From: Posidonia oceanica
Lineage: Eukaryota > Streptophyta > Magnoliopsida > Alismatales > Posidoniaceae
Direction: 5' to 3'
DNA length: 64,000 bases
Assembly: GCA_037176725.1 (NCBI GenBank)
Contig: JAZBRS010000059.1
Location: forward strand, 8,791,001-8,855,000
Below the pieces are notes generated by a model. It was not told the origin of the DNA, ran no database searches, and saw nothing but the letters and a program-made list of their open reading frames with translations. Within the stretch, counting starts at the first letter, position 1; each line of letters begins with the position of its first letter. This document shows, piece by piece, positions 32,778 through 45,091 of this stretch. A program made the translations under genes and the position numbers.

Positions 32778-34400
32778 GAAGTTGGATACAACAAAAGGGG
32801 ACCCTGAGAGAGCAATAGATAAACGAAAAGGTATCTTCTCCCTCAAAACCCCGTATCCACAGTCTGACGATACAGTGGGACGGCTAAAAGTGCCCCCGTG
32901 CAAATGTGAGATTCTGATCTCTTATTCTTCTTCTTCTTCCTTGCTCTTTTTATTTTTCATTTTTTATTTTCGTAAGTTTTCAAAGTAGCGACGAAATTCT
33001 TCATAGCGTTTTGAAACACTGCTACCATTGTCTTGTTTTTTTTTACGTTCAAAAGACCTGAAACCATCTCCATTTTCTTTGTGATTCTCAGGAGTGGAGG
33101 TGGTTCATAAAAAATCACTGTTTTCTGAAAAATTCTCTGTCAGTGTGTTATACGCGTGGTTCTTAGTGTTTACATTAAACATGCCAGTATCTGCGTCTAA
33201 CAACACTGAACAGGAACTCTTTCTGTTTTGTAAACTTCTTGTTTTCTTTGCTTCTAACTGGCCTGTTAATTGAGGTGTGAAGTTCCCGATTAGGGACCGG
33301 AACTTTAATTCTTAGGTGCTTTTCAAAAAAGAAAATCAAAAATCAAATTTTTTTTTTGAGTTTTCTCTATGTCTTGCATGGCCCTACTCGGGAACTGTTT
33401 TGCTTGTATCTTCTTTTAGGCTATACAAATAATCCTTTTGATCCTAAACACCTCTGTTGCAAAGGATTTAAGAAAGATACTTGTATTGTTACTTATTTCT
33501 TTCAAGAGTTATATCTTCCTCCCTTAACTCTTGTAAGAATAAGTTAGAACCCTAAGTTAAGAATTATTTTCTCTCTCCCCCCTTCGATGGTTTGTTGTGT
33601 TTGCTTGTACTTGATACACGAGAGACCCGATCAATCCTGAGTACGTTGGGTTCTACTTCTATGGGGTAGGGACTTAAGTGTGTTCAGGCTTCCCAAAGAT
33701 TCTCAGGAGTTGAGATAGGGGTAGTACAAAAAAAAAAAAAAATTTACCCATTTTGTGAGGATCCATAGTCATCCTTGGAAAAAAAAGTCATATTCAAGCT
33801 TTAAGGCACCCTGAGAGCTACGCAGATTTAAAACACTAATAACAAAGTAAAAATCCAAAAAATCAAAACTTTAATCGCTATTTGAAAGTGTTTCTGTGCA
33901 GTTTTGTGAAACAGGGTGTCAAACGCTTCAATCTCTGCGTTTAACGTTAGACACAGAAGATTACGCGTTTAACGCATTGTCTGGTTGTCTATTAATTTTT
34001 TGACTTTTATCTGTGGATGATTGCAGGGTAAATGATTGAACAGAGACTACAAACAGAACATTTGCAGTTTTAAATTCTATTTCTTTTTTCTTAGAAACTT
34101 GTATTAGGTTGCAAAATTTCTGTAATTTATTTCCAAATGTAATTACTTGTAACCTTCCCTTTATAAAAAAAAAGAAAGAAAAAAAAAAGAAAAAAAAAGA
34201 AAGAAAAAAAAGAGCAAAAAAAAAACAAAGCAAAAAAAAAGAGAGAAGAAAAAGGAAAAGGAAAAGGAAAAAAGAAATAGAGAAAGCTGAAAATACTGCT
34301 GAGGGTGTTGAACGCTAGAAATCCTGCGTTCAATGTTAAATGCCTGTATCACAACGTCTTACACCCTTGAGTCAGATATCATCTCCCCAAAGCTGTTACA
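32778..34400 (+). other. Leader-like retroelement sequence, no gene
   Basis: T-rich and A-rich tracts, GCGTTTAACG-type words and a pure A/G stretch (34165-34285). It probably belongs to the 5' untranslated part of the element whose gag starts at 34401. No RNA or protein gene is supported. Confidence 0.4.
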
Positions 34401-36770
34401 ATGATGAATCAAATCTCTGAAGCCGAACATTCAGAAAGAGAAAGGTCAAACTCGACCAGTGAATCAGGAGAAGAGCCTACCATCACGATCTACCATCCAA
34501 TCACCAGAGAAGCCTTGGATCCTGACTCGATCCAGTACAAAGTCATGTACCAATTTTTAAATGATGAGGAACCAACCTCAACGGGGCCGTATCAAAACAA
34601 CAATCTCCAAGAGCCACCCTCCCTTAGTGAAAGGCAACGAAGGCCTGCTGCGGACCATACACCTAAGGAAATATACTAGGGACAGTATGGCAACCCATCG
34701 TCGGACACAAATCACCAAGGACAAGGTACAATGCTCAATGGAGTTTACAAGACAATGGCAAACCTCTTGATCCAGGAACACCACCAAATGCCACATGGCG
34801 AGTATAGAGAAAGAGTCGATCTGCCCTACGGGCACCAAGAACCACTTCTCCAAGCACCGACAGTTGGCAATTAGCCTCTGCCGGAATATCATCCCCACCA
34901 GACACCTCTCCCGCAACACGAGCCCGTCGCACCTCAATACTTCTGCAACGGCTATCCTCATTAACAGCTTAATCATCAAGCATTCAACTCACACATCCCG
35001 ACCCCATTAGCCGGGATGACAAATTTAGATGACATGAGAAAAATGCTCAGTGCATTAGGGGTACACACTGAAGCTCCAATAAATTTTGACATGAGTCGGT
35101 TTTCCCCTTTCAGTTTTCCCCTAGGTTTCAAGTACCCAAAGACTCCCAAGTTTGATGGAACCATAAACCCGCTCAGCCATCTTGTGCGGTTCCAGATGGA
35201 GTCAGCTCCTTATTTCTATGATCTGGGGTTCCTCATACACCTTTTTTTCTACTCACTGGAGGGTGAACCCATGGACTGATTCCTCATCCTCTCCAAGGAA
35301 GATCTCAGCAGCTTTGACAAAATCAGATAAAGCTTCCTGACCAAGTAACAGCATAAAATAGATCCAAAGCCGACCTTCCATGATCTAAGTAAAGAAATCA
35401 TGAAGCAATGCGAAAGCTGGGTAACATTCGGCAATAGATGGCGCGAAATGGCAGGCAGATCAGGCTTGACCATTCCTGAAAGGTAAGTGGTCCAGACCCT
35501 CATTGCAAACACCACCAGACCAATGAAGAAGGGACTCGTAAATGCATACTGTCCCAATGTAACAGCTCTATACGAAGTGGTTGCTTCCGTTAAGGAAAAT
35601 CTGCATGAATTCATGGAGGAACCCAAGAAAAGTAGAAAGACACAAGTAGTGGAAGGCGTAACTGGAGCTATAAATAGGATTAATACTGCGCCTAAACCAC
35701 CAGAGCAAAGAGCCATAGTAACTTCTCAGCAATCAGCATGGAGCCACCCTCCTCAGCAGCAATCATGGACCCACCCTCCTCAGTAGCAATCGTGGAGCCA
35801 TCCTCCTCAGCAGCCAGCATAGAGCCACCCTCCTCAGCAGTAATCATGGAGCCGCCCTCCTCAACAGCAATCATGGAGCCATCCTCCTCAGCAGAAATCA
35901 TGGAGCCGCCCTCCTTAGCAACAGCAATCATGGAGCCACCCTCCTCAGCCGCAACAATCATGGAGCCGTCCTCCTTAGTAGCAATCATGGAGCCACCCTC
36001 CTTAGCAGCAACGAATCCGCCCTCTGTAGAAACCCCCCAACCCTAATGGAATAGGGACAATCAGAGCAATCAAGGCAACAATGGTAATCCCTGCAACAAT
36101 AATGGGAATAGAGGTAGTTATCATAATGTCTCCCCTCCACAGTTATTGACACTTAGAGAGGGAAAAATGGACCATTACCCTCCTCTACCAGTCACACTGG
36201 CGGATATGTTCATAGAGCTAGAAAGCGCAAAAGCAATTGAACCGCCAACCAAGCCAGAAACTCCAAACTGTGACCAGAACAAGTATTGTCCATTCCATAG
36301 AAGACATGGTCACAACATAGATAACTGCTGGACCTTCAGAGATGCAGTCCATGACATGGTAGAGGCGGACGTATTTGAATGGGACGTCTTGGTAAAAAGA
36401 GCCAAACAGAGGGAGCAAACAGGGACATCTCAGCAAATCTACAATGACCCCCTTCCTAATGATCAAATAATGGCAATCAAGGACGACGAGGTCCTCAATC
36501 CATTAATAACAAAGGATTGGGACAGCTAAGTAATATCAGATGAAGACTGGGGCAACCAAGCCATTGATGAATAAATAATCTCAGATGATGATTGGGACAG
36601 CGAGACAGGCGAAAGACTAATAATTGAAGATCTTTTTTGCCAATTCAACTTCACGGCAACAGAGAAGCCGCAAGATAGCACGAAGGATCCTTAGAATCCT
36701 TCACGTAATTTTAAGTTGTTGAGGTTTGAGGACATTATCAGGCAGCCACCAGTTGGATCACATTTTATCT
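34401..36770 (+). pseudogene. Tat/Ogre-type Gag with QSW-SHPPQ repeat, broken
   Basis: Starts MMNQISEAEHSERERSNS. The conserved Gag core is KYPKTPKFDGTINPLSHLVR...YFYDLGFLIHLFFYSLEGEPMD (35120-35279). A Pro/Gln/Trp repeat follows (35728-36010), then the lineage's zinc finger CPFHRRHGHNIDNCW (36288-36332) and DMVEADVFEWDVL. Stops include TAG 34677, several in the Pro-rich part, TGA after EGEPMD (35278) and many in the repeat; most are explained by Gln-to-stop or Trp-to-stop transitions. The frame can be followed to about 36770, after which the kinase 3' flank begins, so protease and RT are missing here. Protease sequence of the same general lineage lies at 13566-14968. Confidence 0.75.
35728..36010 (+). 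repeat. About ten 27-bp units coding QQSW(S/T)(H/R)PPQ
   Basis: The units read CAGCAATCATGGAGCCACCC with small changes, in the gag frame. Several have TAG or TAA where sister units have CAG or CAA, and one has TAG where the others have TGG. The reverse strand is also open and gives a GGSMIAAEE repeat, a shadow. Confidence 0.85.
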
Positions 36771-37263
36771 TATAAAACATTTCCTTGATGTTTCTGTTAA
36801 CTATGTAAATTTCGGGGCATTTATCAGTTTTGCAAACACACTTCTGTTTCCATCGATCTGGTTAAGCACATATAACAAATTTCTTCCAATTGACAAGCCT
36901 TAACATCACTATGAATGGTCAACAAATAGAAGTCTTCTGTCAGCTACCAACATACAAGGAATATCTGATTTGTTTTTTAAATATCTAATTATATGCTTGG
37001 GACAGCTTGCTGAATCTATAACCAAAATGATTTTATTAAAACACAATTTGAACTTCATACAACAAATGGTAATCAAGTAGTGACATCTGAAAATGGTCTT
37101 CAAAGAAAAGAATTGAAAAAAAGAATGTTCTTGTCTCTCTTTTCCCTGTAGTTATATCCAACCTTATTTATGAAGCACCTAGGGTTATCCCCTCGTGCTC
37201 AACCGGCTGGCTGTCAAAACACAACCACCTTAACTAACCATACACATCTATTCCCTCCTCCCA
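36771..37263 (-). other. 3' flank of the receptor kinase gene
   Basis: AT-rich sequence between the end of recognisable gag and the kinase stop codon. It probably includes the kinase 3' UTR. Nothing else is seen. Confidence 0.5.
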
Positions 37264-40200
37264 TCAGCTGCTAGATCCTGCCCCATTGGGCCTGATTGAT
37301 TCTAAGAACTGAACCACCTCTGCCATGCTTGGCCTCCGGGAGAGATCGTCAGAGGTGCAAATCAGACCTAACTTGAGAACCTGAGTGAGTTCGTTCTCTG
37401 CAAATCCATGCAAGCTCCTATCAAAGCAACTCAAAGCCATGCCCCTATCTATCAGCAACCTAACATAATCACAGAGCACTACTACCTCAGACGCTGCCGT
37501 ACTTTCCACTGGTCTCCTTCCAGTCACAATCTCCAGCAAAACCACACCGAAGCTATAAACATCGCACTTGTCGCTGAAGCTCAGGCTTTGGGAAGCAAGC
37601 TCTGGTGCTACATAGCCGACTGCAGAATGGAACCTAGTTGGTGTTCGGCCTCCAAACATAGGCAGCAGCTTTACTAGCCCATAGTCGGAGAGTTTCGGTT
37701 CATATTTCTCATCCAGTAGTATGTTAGTCGATTTGATGTTGAGATGAAGTATTTGAGGCCTGCAGTCATGGTGTAGATAGGCAAGAGCTCTTGCCGTTCC
37801 AAGGGCAATAGCAAACCGCTGGGACCAATGCAGGTCATTACTGCCTCTACAATAGGGGCCTTGTCCATGGAGATGCTGATGGAGATTTCCATTGGGAACA
37901 AACTCAGACAGAATCAATTGCATTGCTGATGACCAGTAGTAACCTTGGATCTCTACAAGATTTGGGTGCTGCAGGCTGCCCAACCGGCTTATCTCCTGCT
38001 CAAATTCAGCCTGGTTCCTGATCCATCCAATAGTTTCAAGCTTCTTTACGGCAATGGAAACCCCACCTTCAAAACTAGCCTTGTAAACAGTCCCAATTGT
38101 GCCACTACCAATTACAGAGTCCTTGTCAAGCAGCGCTTTCGTGCCTGTCTCCCAATCTTCATACCTTGAAGGAAGGGTCTTGCTGAAAAGCACAAGCTTT
38201 CCAATGATAGGATTTAATCCCGTTGAAGGAGTAGGTGTAAGGCTCTCAGATACCAATATTTCCTCCTTTTCCTTTATCGCCTTTTTTCTCCTCCTTGTCC
38301 TGATGTTTATAACCGTAATTAAACAAACTCCAGCAAGAATTGCAGCAGCTGCAACAATAGCCATGATGGCAGAAATACTCAGAAGTCTAGCTCTCCGTGA
38401 GACATTTTCTCGGGTTACTGGGCACTGAACATCGAGTGGAGCTCCACAGAGACCTGAATTGTGGAAGAATGCCGAGGCTCCGAATTTTTGGATGGACTGA
38501 TCAGAAGGGATCTTGCCAGAGAGGTTGTTGTAAGAAAGATTAAAATGTGTCACTTGTGTCAGATTCCCAAGTGAGGTGGGGATGGAACCATTAAGTGAAT
38601 TCTCAGATAGGTCGAGGGTTTCAAGACCTGAGAAGTCGCCAAGCGTTGCTGGGATGTTTCCACTGAGCTGGTTCCCATGCAGGTCAAGGAGCTTGAGGTA
38701 GGTCATGTTGTAGAGAGTCCAAGGTATTTCTCCATTCAAATGATTATTTGAAGCATCGCTGTAAATGAAAGGAACACAAACTATCAATTGTCAGTTGTTC
38801 CAAAATACTACATGTTATTCTACCAAAATGCAGAGGTAAGATATTGCTGTCCTATAGACTGAAAAAATGTATATTTTTTTGCAAGAATGATAGCAGAAGA
38901 AGGAACCTGAGGTCGCTATTGGTAAAAATAGGACCTTGAACCATCAATGCTCAGCTCTTCCAAAATTACTACTGTTTTATTAAAAATAGGGATTTCTGCT
39001 CTATTAGGTTTAGCTGAAGAAAGAATGCAAGGCCGCTAATTGCAATCACAAGAATCCAATCTGTGAGACCCAAATTCTCCAAATCACTAGTTTTTGTTAA
39101 AAATGTTGCAGAAGTTACTGTTCTATTGTTAAAAAAAGTCATGTTTTTTTTCAAGGACTCGCAACTGAAAAAGGAATTTGAGGTTATTAATGGCCACCAT
39201 TGGCATTGAAAATCGCTACTTTTCCTAAAAAAAAGCCTTGCAGAATTGCTATTACTGTTCTATAAATAGGAAAATTTAGTGTGTATTTTCGCAGAACTCA
39301 CAGCTGAAGAAGGAATCTGAGGTTGCTGATGTCAAACGGGATCTCGCCGGAGAGATTGAGTCCATGCAAATCCAGAACCATGAGCAGCTCCATCATCCCG
39401 ATCGCCGGTGGAATCTCGCCTCCAATCATTGGGTTATTCTCCAATTTAAGAATGGAAAGTGATTTCAATTCTCCAATTTCTGCCGGAATTCTCCCCTCCA
39501 GCCGATTTGAGGACATGCTCAAAACTCTAAGCATCCTACAACTCGCAATGCCGGGGCCAATATCTCCGCTCAATTGGTTGTTGGAAACATCGAAAAATTC
39601 CAACTTCTCCCCACAAGACAACACATTTGGGATCAGCCCATTGAAGCCATTGGACGAAACATTGAAGTATGTGATGTTGGGCAGATTGAGGAGCTCAAAT
39701 GGCACAGAACCATCAAAGGAATTGCTCCCAAGGTCAAACAACTCCAAACTCCGGCACCCGGAAATCTTATCCTCCACAGTTCCAGTCATTGAATTGCTTC
39801 TCAAAGAAACATATGCCATTCTAAGCGGTGCGCAGATCTGCGACGGGAAGTTCCCGGTAATCGCATTGAAGGAGAAATCGATTCCTTCAAGATTTAAGCA
39901 ACCAGAAAAATCCGTCGGCGCCGGACCGGAAAGCAAGTTATGCGAAAGCGACACGAACCTCGTTCTGAAGCAAGACTCGAAAATCTCCGGTGGGACTGCA
40001 CCGGAGAAGTTGTTCCACGAGAGGTCGAGGAGGCGGAGGCTCGGAATGCCGCCGAGGGCAGCGGGGATTTCGCCGGAGAAACTATTCCGGCTGAGGTTCA
40101 GCTTGAAGAGCGTGGGAATGGCGGCGATTTGCGGCGGGATGGGGCCGGAGAACCGGTTGTTGAAGAGAGAGATGATCTGGATCGAGGGGAGAAGAGCGAG

Positions 40201-40491
40201 GGAAGGCGAGAGCGTCCCGGCCACGTCGGTGGAGTGGAGGTGGAGCTTCTCGACGGCGCCGGAGGTGTTGCAGGTGACGCCGGCGAAGTCACGGCATGGG
40301 TCGGCGCTGAAGGAGGAGGACCATGAGGCCAAGACTCCACTTGGGTCATCGGCGATTTGCGACTTGAACCCGAGGAGAGCCGACTTCTCCCCCGCCGTCG
40401 CCGCCGAAACCCCAACGCCACGGAGGCGGAGCACCAGAAGGAGCAGGAACAGCAGCACTAGTGCGGCGTGGGCATTGCTGTTTCTTCCCAT
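37264..40491 (-). CDS. LRR receptor-like kinase (At1g12460/At1g62950 type)
   Basis: Two exons, 40491-39302 and 38758-37264, with a 543-bp GT-AG intron, join to 2685 bases (894 aa). There is a signal peptide (about 1-30), an LRRNT motif (LLGFKSQIADDP, then WSSSFSADPCRDFAGVTC), about 15 to 17 leucine-rich repeats (about 80-480), a membrane segment (about 522-549) and a kinase domain. Kinase landmarks are GSGTIG (about 614), the ATP-binding Lys in AVKK (about 635), HLN in place of HRD (about 735), and DYG in place of DFG (about 755). HLN and DYG are, as I recall, shared by this subfamily, so it probably signals as an atypical or weak kinase. Start: first ATG, directly before the signal peptide. 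No breaks seen. Plasma-membrane receptor of unknown ligand. Confidence 0.93.
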
Positions 40492-40619
40492 TGTGGGTAC
40501 ATGAGAAAGAAGGTCAGCTCACCGGCGGAGGAGGGGAGCTGTATCTTTTTCTTCTTATTCTTCTTCTTCCTCCTCCTCTCACCATTTCCACCAGCTGGAA
40601 AGAATGCAGTAGTAGTAAC

Positions 40620-40650
40620 GCCTCTCTCTCTCTCTCTCTCTCTCTCTAGA
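40620..40650 (-). repeat. CT/GA dinucleotide run upstream of the receptor kinase
   Basis: About 14 CT units 130 bp upstream of the start codon, giving a GA-rich leader on the kinase strand. GA-rich leaders are common in plant genes. Confidence 0.8.
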
Positions 40651-43600
40651 TTCTTCTCTAGATGGGCTGTGTTGTGATCATGTGAGTGAACCAGAGAGGG
40701 AAAGGAGAGTGCTGGTGGATGGTGGGGTAGATTAGTACCGGTAGTGGGTAGTAGTAAGCATGGGAAAGTGGTGATGGGAGCTGAGGTAGCATGTGGCATG
40801 TGCCTCCTCTTCCTCCTTCCTTCCTTCCTCTCTCTAAAAACTACAAATTTAGGAGAGAGATTGGAGAAGAACAGAGGAAAGGGTGAGGGGAGTAGGGGAC
40901 TCTGGTGGTGGTGGTGGTGGACTGGTGGTGGTGAAGTATTGTTTCTGCGCTGCTTTCTGTTTTCCATTGTATTAATGTTGTTCAACTGCCACCACCACCT
41001 ACCCATGGAAGGGGGAAAATGGTGGTTTGTTTTCACATCATGGATTCATGGGACCTTCTTCCTTGGTTGGAGACAAAAAATTTCTCTCATTTTTCTATGA
41101 TTGCCACAAGAGCCTTGGCCCTTGGCGAACTTCTAAAATAGAGGTTGGACCATACATGACCTGTGAGAATAGCCAATCAAGTAGTGAGATTGGAGTAGAC
41201 TTTTTTCTTACTTTGTTATAAATCAAAGTATGCGTGACACATGACCTAACACATCACAGCCGCTTAGCAACTTGAAATGTCGTTTAAACTAGAGTTAATT
41301 GCAAAACTTGGCAAGAAAGCAACCGAGGACCTCCCCAAGAGGGTTTGTTTTGGAGCACGTTAGTGTATGCCTTGTCCATCTTTTTTCCTTTTTTTTTTTT
41401 TGCAAATTTTAAAGAAGAGTGCAACACGAGGTCTTCCTAGGAAATCATCCATTCTAATACTTCTCTCGTCCAAATACATTTAACTACAAAATTCTAATAG
41501 AATCTAGTGTTCTAGTGTTGGTATGATCATACACTATCTGAAAAATCAAGACTCCAAATCTAAATGGTTGATTGGTTACGGAGGACTCTCGATACTTTTG
41601 GTATCTTCCAAAAAATAAAAGATAAAGAGGAGCATTGATGTTTAGGGATCACTAACTTGAGAAGAAGAGGAAGCACTATGAATAAGGCTTGGCCTAACTC
41701 GTTCCAATTTCTGTTAAGAAGGTTCATAATGGTCAGAAAGTGGTCTTGAGGATCATGAGTTGAGAGACATATAGAGAAAAATAAATGATATATATTTCCT
41801 GTTGTCAAAACTAACGTCAAATGAAACAATCTAATAGAAGTGATAAATATTTTATAGAGAATATACCTATTAATTTTCTTTTCTCCAAATTACTTCAGTG
41901 CATCCAAACAAGGTGAAGCAACATAACTTTATTCCTGATTCTTTTCTCTCCAAGTCTCTAGTGATTCGTTTTCAAAAAGATCATTCGAGTGAAGATAAAA
42001 ACTAAGGCTGCGTTTGTTGGGAGAGTTCATTTAGACGAGCTCACATGGATCATGTACTGTAACTACTTCCAACAAGAACGTACTCCATCCTACTTCCCGT
42101 AAGCTCACTTTTCCTTCATCATCTAGGTTAAAATGAGAGTGCACCTGTTTACATGAAGAAACATGTTTGATGGAAACTAATGCAGCGGAAGCAACTGGAT
42201 CTTCCAAACAAACGCAGCCTAAGAGTGTTCCTTTCCAAGAGGGAAAACATGAGTAAAGGAATTCGTTTGTCCAGGGTAAAGATCCTTCAAATGTGAGATT
42301 TAGTGTCATTCTTGTTCACATTAAGTGGCCATGGATCTGGTCACCTCCCATCATAGACAGAATGGAGAATCAGATACAGGATGATCAGGTCAATGCCATG
42401 TTCTTATTTTTCCCAAACCTTTTCTTTTTTTTTTTCTTTTCTTCACACCATCCTGTTTGAGTGTTTGGGTTCCTTTCATTCATTTTATTATTATTGATTG
42501 ATACGACTACGGATCTTTTATTGTACTTGACTTTGTTTTAAACTATACGTTGGAAAGATGAACGATTAGTGTGATCAACGGCACGGATTGCACCTACACG
42601 TAAAAACCTGTCTCTTGAATTAGTTGTATCATGTTCTACAGATGATATTTATGAATCGAACATGCAACCTTGATTGAAGTGAAGGTGAAAGGAATAAATT
42701 AATCTGAAGTTGTCGGTCCTTCTAGAGTTCGAAAACAATTTGTGATTAGTTTACATCGTGGCGCACAACTACATTAATGAGTTTAAGTGTTGTTATCTTC
42801 AACAAGGGGGACAACATAAAATTTAGTTTATATGAAATAGAAGGATTGGTCAACCAAATTAAGTTTACCACGAAAATAAATCTAGATGCGCATGACTAGA
42901 TTTTCATTCACCGGTAAACAAAATTTAAAAAACATGCTTGACTTCATATGGTAGAACCGTAGGAGTTACTCGTCAAAGTTTTTAAGCTTAAGTAAATTAA
43001 TATATTAAGAAAAATTCTATGATACTCATAGTATTATTTCATAAAGTTATAATCATCTGTTAATAGTTATAATTATTTATTTATAATTATAAATCTTACT
43101 ATCTATATATTTAAATAATTAATTAAAATTAACAATTTCGACATCTACCGAAAATTTTTAATATCCATGTGATACCATAAACACACACCCATATATCAAT
43201 CATATCCATAAGAGTAAAACCACCTAGAGTCCTCGTTTCCATGTGCCATTCTCCCCAAAGAAACGTGACAAAAGAAAATGTTAGCAAGGACCAACGAACT
43301 GTTACTCTTACCCTTTTGCTGTTGAACCCTAATATCCTAACCCAATTGGACCATGATGACATGTATTGTACAAATAGTTTGTCACAGTACTCACAACACG
43401 TGCACTCTGCAGCATTACAGTTATCTTTACCTAAACCCCTGTAGATTATAACATAAAAGAAACAGTTGAAGTTGAATATTGTTCGGACATTGGTTTATGT
43501 GACGATTCTCATGAAGTGACCTTACAAGGGAAACTACCACATTGACCAAGAACATGCTCTTCCCTAGACATGGCAAATGGGCCGGGTCGTCCGATCGGCA

Positions 43601-43726
43601 GAGTCGGTCCAGAAAACAACCCAGCTCAACCCGGTCTAAGAGAAATCTAGATTAGGTCAGCCCAAGTCCGTATCAGGCCACAGGAGTGTCAGGCCAGTGG
43701 ACCAGGCCCAACCAAGTTGGTTCGGT
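40651..43726. other. Intergenic upstream of the receptor kinase
   Basis: Presumed kinase promoter nearest 40650-41100 (GGT and GT-rich), then AT-rich sequence with no supported gene. It holds the MITE at 42006-42219. At 43568-43725 there is a GGCAAATGGGCCGGGTC segment of a kind repeated in many plant genomes, which may be the edge of an unrecognised repeat. Confidence 0.5.
42006..42219. mobile_element. Tourist-like MITE (PIF/Harbinger), 214 bp
   Basis: Terminal inverted repeats GGCTGCGTTTGTTGG at the left and CCAAACAAACGCAGCC at the right, flanked by the 3-bp duplication TAA (42003-42005 and 42220-42222). No coding capacity. Confidence 0.75.
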
Positions 43727-45067
43727 TGATTAATTCATAATTCATACATATTTTATGTCCTATATTTATTGATTAATGTATATAAATAATGCTACTAGTT
43801 GTGTTTTGTGTAAATTTTGTAGGAATCTGAGGACCTGAAAAGAATTGAGAAAAAGAACGAAGAGAAAAGAATAAAAGATAAAAAAAAATTCAAATTCAGC
43901 CAAGGATATTTTAAAGGAGAAGAGAAAAAAATTTTCTAGATACATCAAGAGGTCAAATACATGTTTTCCACGTGCGTGAATACTAGGAAGAAGATAAGCT
44001 AACAGATTGACTAAGTCAGAGCTGATTTCGGGCGACGTGGACACCTCTCAGGCGCCCTAATGCGCATCCGGCGTCTCCCAAGCACCCGATCAAGATGATG
44101 CTGACTCAGTCTTTGGCTATCACATTTATCACTTGGAAATATCTTCTATTTGAAATTTAGTTTTAGATTTTGTACTCAAATTTGTCTCCGAGATAATGAA
44201 GTCTTTGTAAGCCTATAAAAGGACCCCTTGTGTAGATCTACCATCTATCATCTTCTAGGCTTAGACTCTCTTCTTCTTTTGTTGTAGAGATCTTCAAGTA
44301 TTCATCTAGTGTAATCTCAGGTTCTATCAATAAAGTATTATTTTTCTTCAATTATGTCCCTTATTTCATTTCCTTTAGTCAAGTTTTTATTTTTTGTCAT
44401 CTTCATGAGAAGCCAAATCTCTTTTTACATCTAGGGTTCTTGAAGTTAGATCTAGGATATGATTGCAATATTTAGTCTCATCTCGTTGTCTATGCTTCAT
44501 GATTATTGTCTCTTTCTTATTATCTACTGTTGCAATTATATTTTGATAGATCATTGTTAATCACGTATTCTCATGGTCTATACTTAATGATTGTTGTATA
44601 GAAATAAGAAATGTTTCATATATCTTATTATCTTGGTATATTATGCTAACATGCATCTTGATAGATCATCATAGAATCATGTTTCTTTATGATTTATTCT
44701 TGCTATTAGCATGTTAAACCTTGATATTGCATGGTAGGTGTGTCATCTTCATACATTATTCTTGTTTAATAATAAACATTGATAGTTAGAACTTGTTGTA
44801 AAAGATGAGATGAACTAGATATGTGCATGATCCACTATGATCTAATGGATAGAAACACTAGATGTGTTTTTTTACTATTGATATTCTTTTTGTGATTCCT
44901 TCCTCTTAAGTAGCTTTAGATATAATCCATCATCATCTCTCTTAATTTTTTAATTTGCATTTCACAATCAATGTTTTTGAAACTCTATTCTCTGTAGGAT
45001 CGACCCGTACTTGCATATGTATTACATAGTACATCGTGCACTTGCTGTTAATTAAAATTACACATCA
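43727..45067 (+). repeat. Athila-type LTR, plus orientation (1341 bp)
   Basis: Starts TGATTAATTC and ends CACATCA. It aligns with the opposite-strand LTR at 59151-60420, sharing ACATATTTTATGTCC at the start, CCTATAAAAGG (44212) as TATA box and GATCGACCCGTA near the end (45000). A degenerate Athila primer site follows, so it is a 5' LTR. Confidence 0.8.
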
Positions 45068-45073
45068 AGTTTT

Positions 45074-45091
45074 TTGCCTTGTTGCCGAGGA
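45074..45091 (+). other. Degenerate Athila primer-binding site
   Basis: TTGCCTTGTTGCCGAGGA resembles the Athila-lineage site (tRNA-Asp type) with C-to-T and G-to-A changes. Confidence 0.6.

Noticed and set aside
35692..35988. Repetitive GGSMIAAEE protein on the minus strand
   Set aside because: Antisense of the in-frame QSW-SHPPQ gag repeat; the plus strand lies in a gag with flanking conserved domains.
39323..40504. 393-codon plus-strand open frame
   Set aside because: It is exactly antisense to the first exon of the receptor kinase, which has clear LRR structure; the plus-strand product has no recognisable features.
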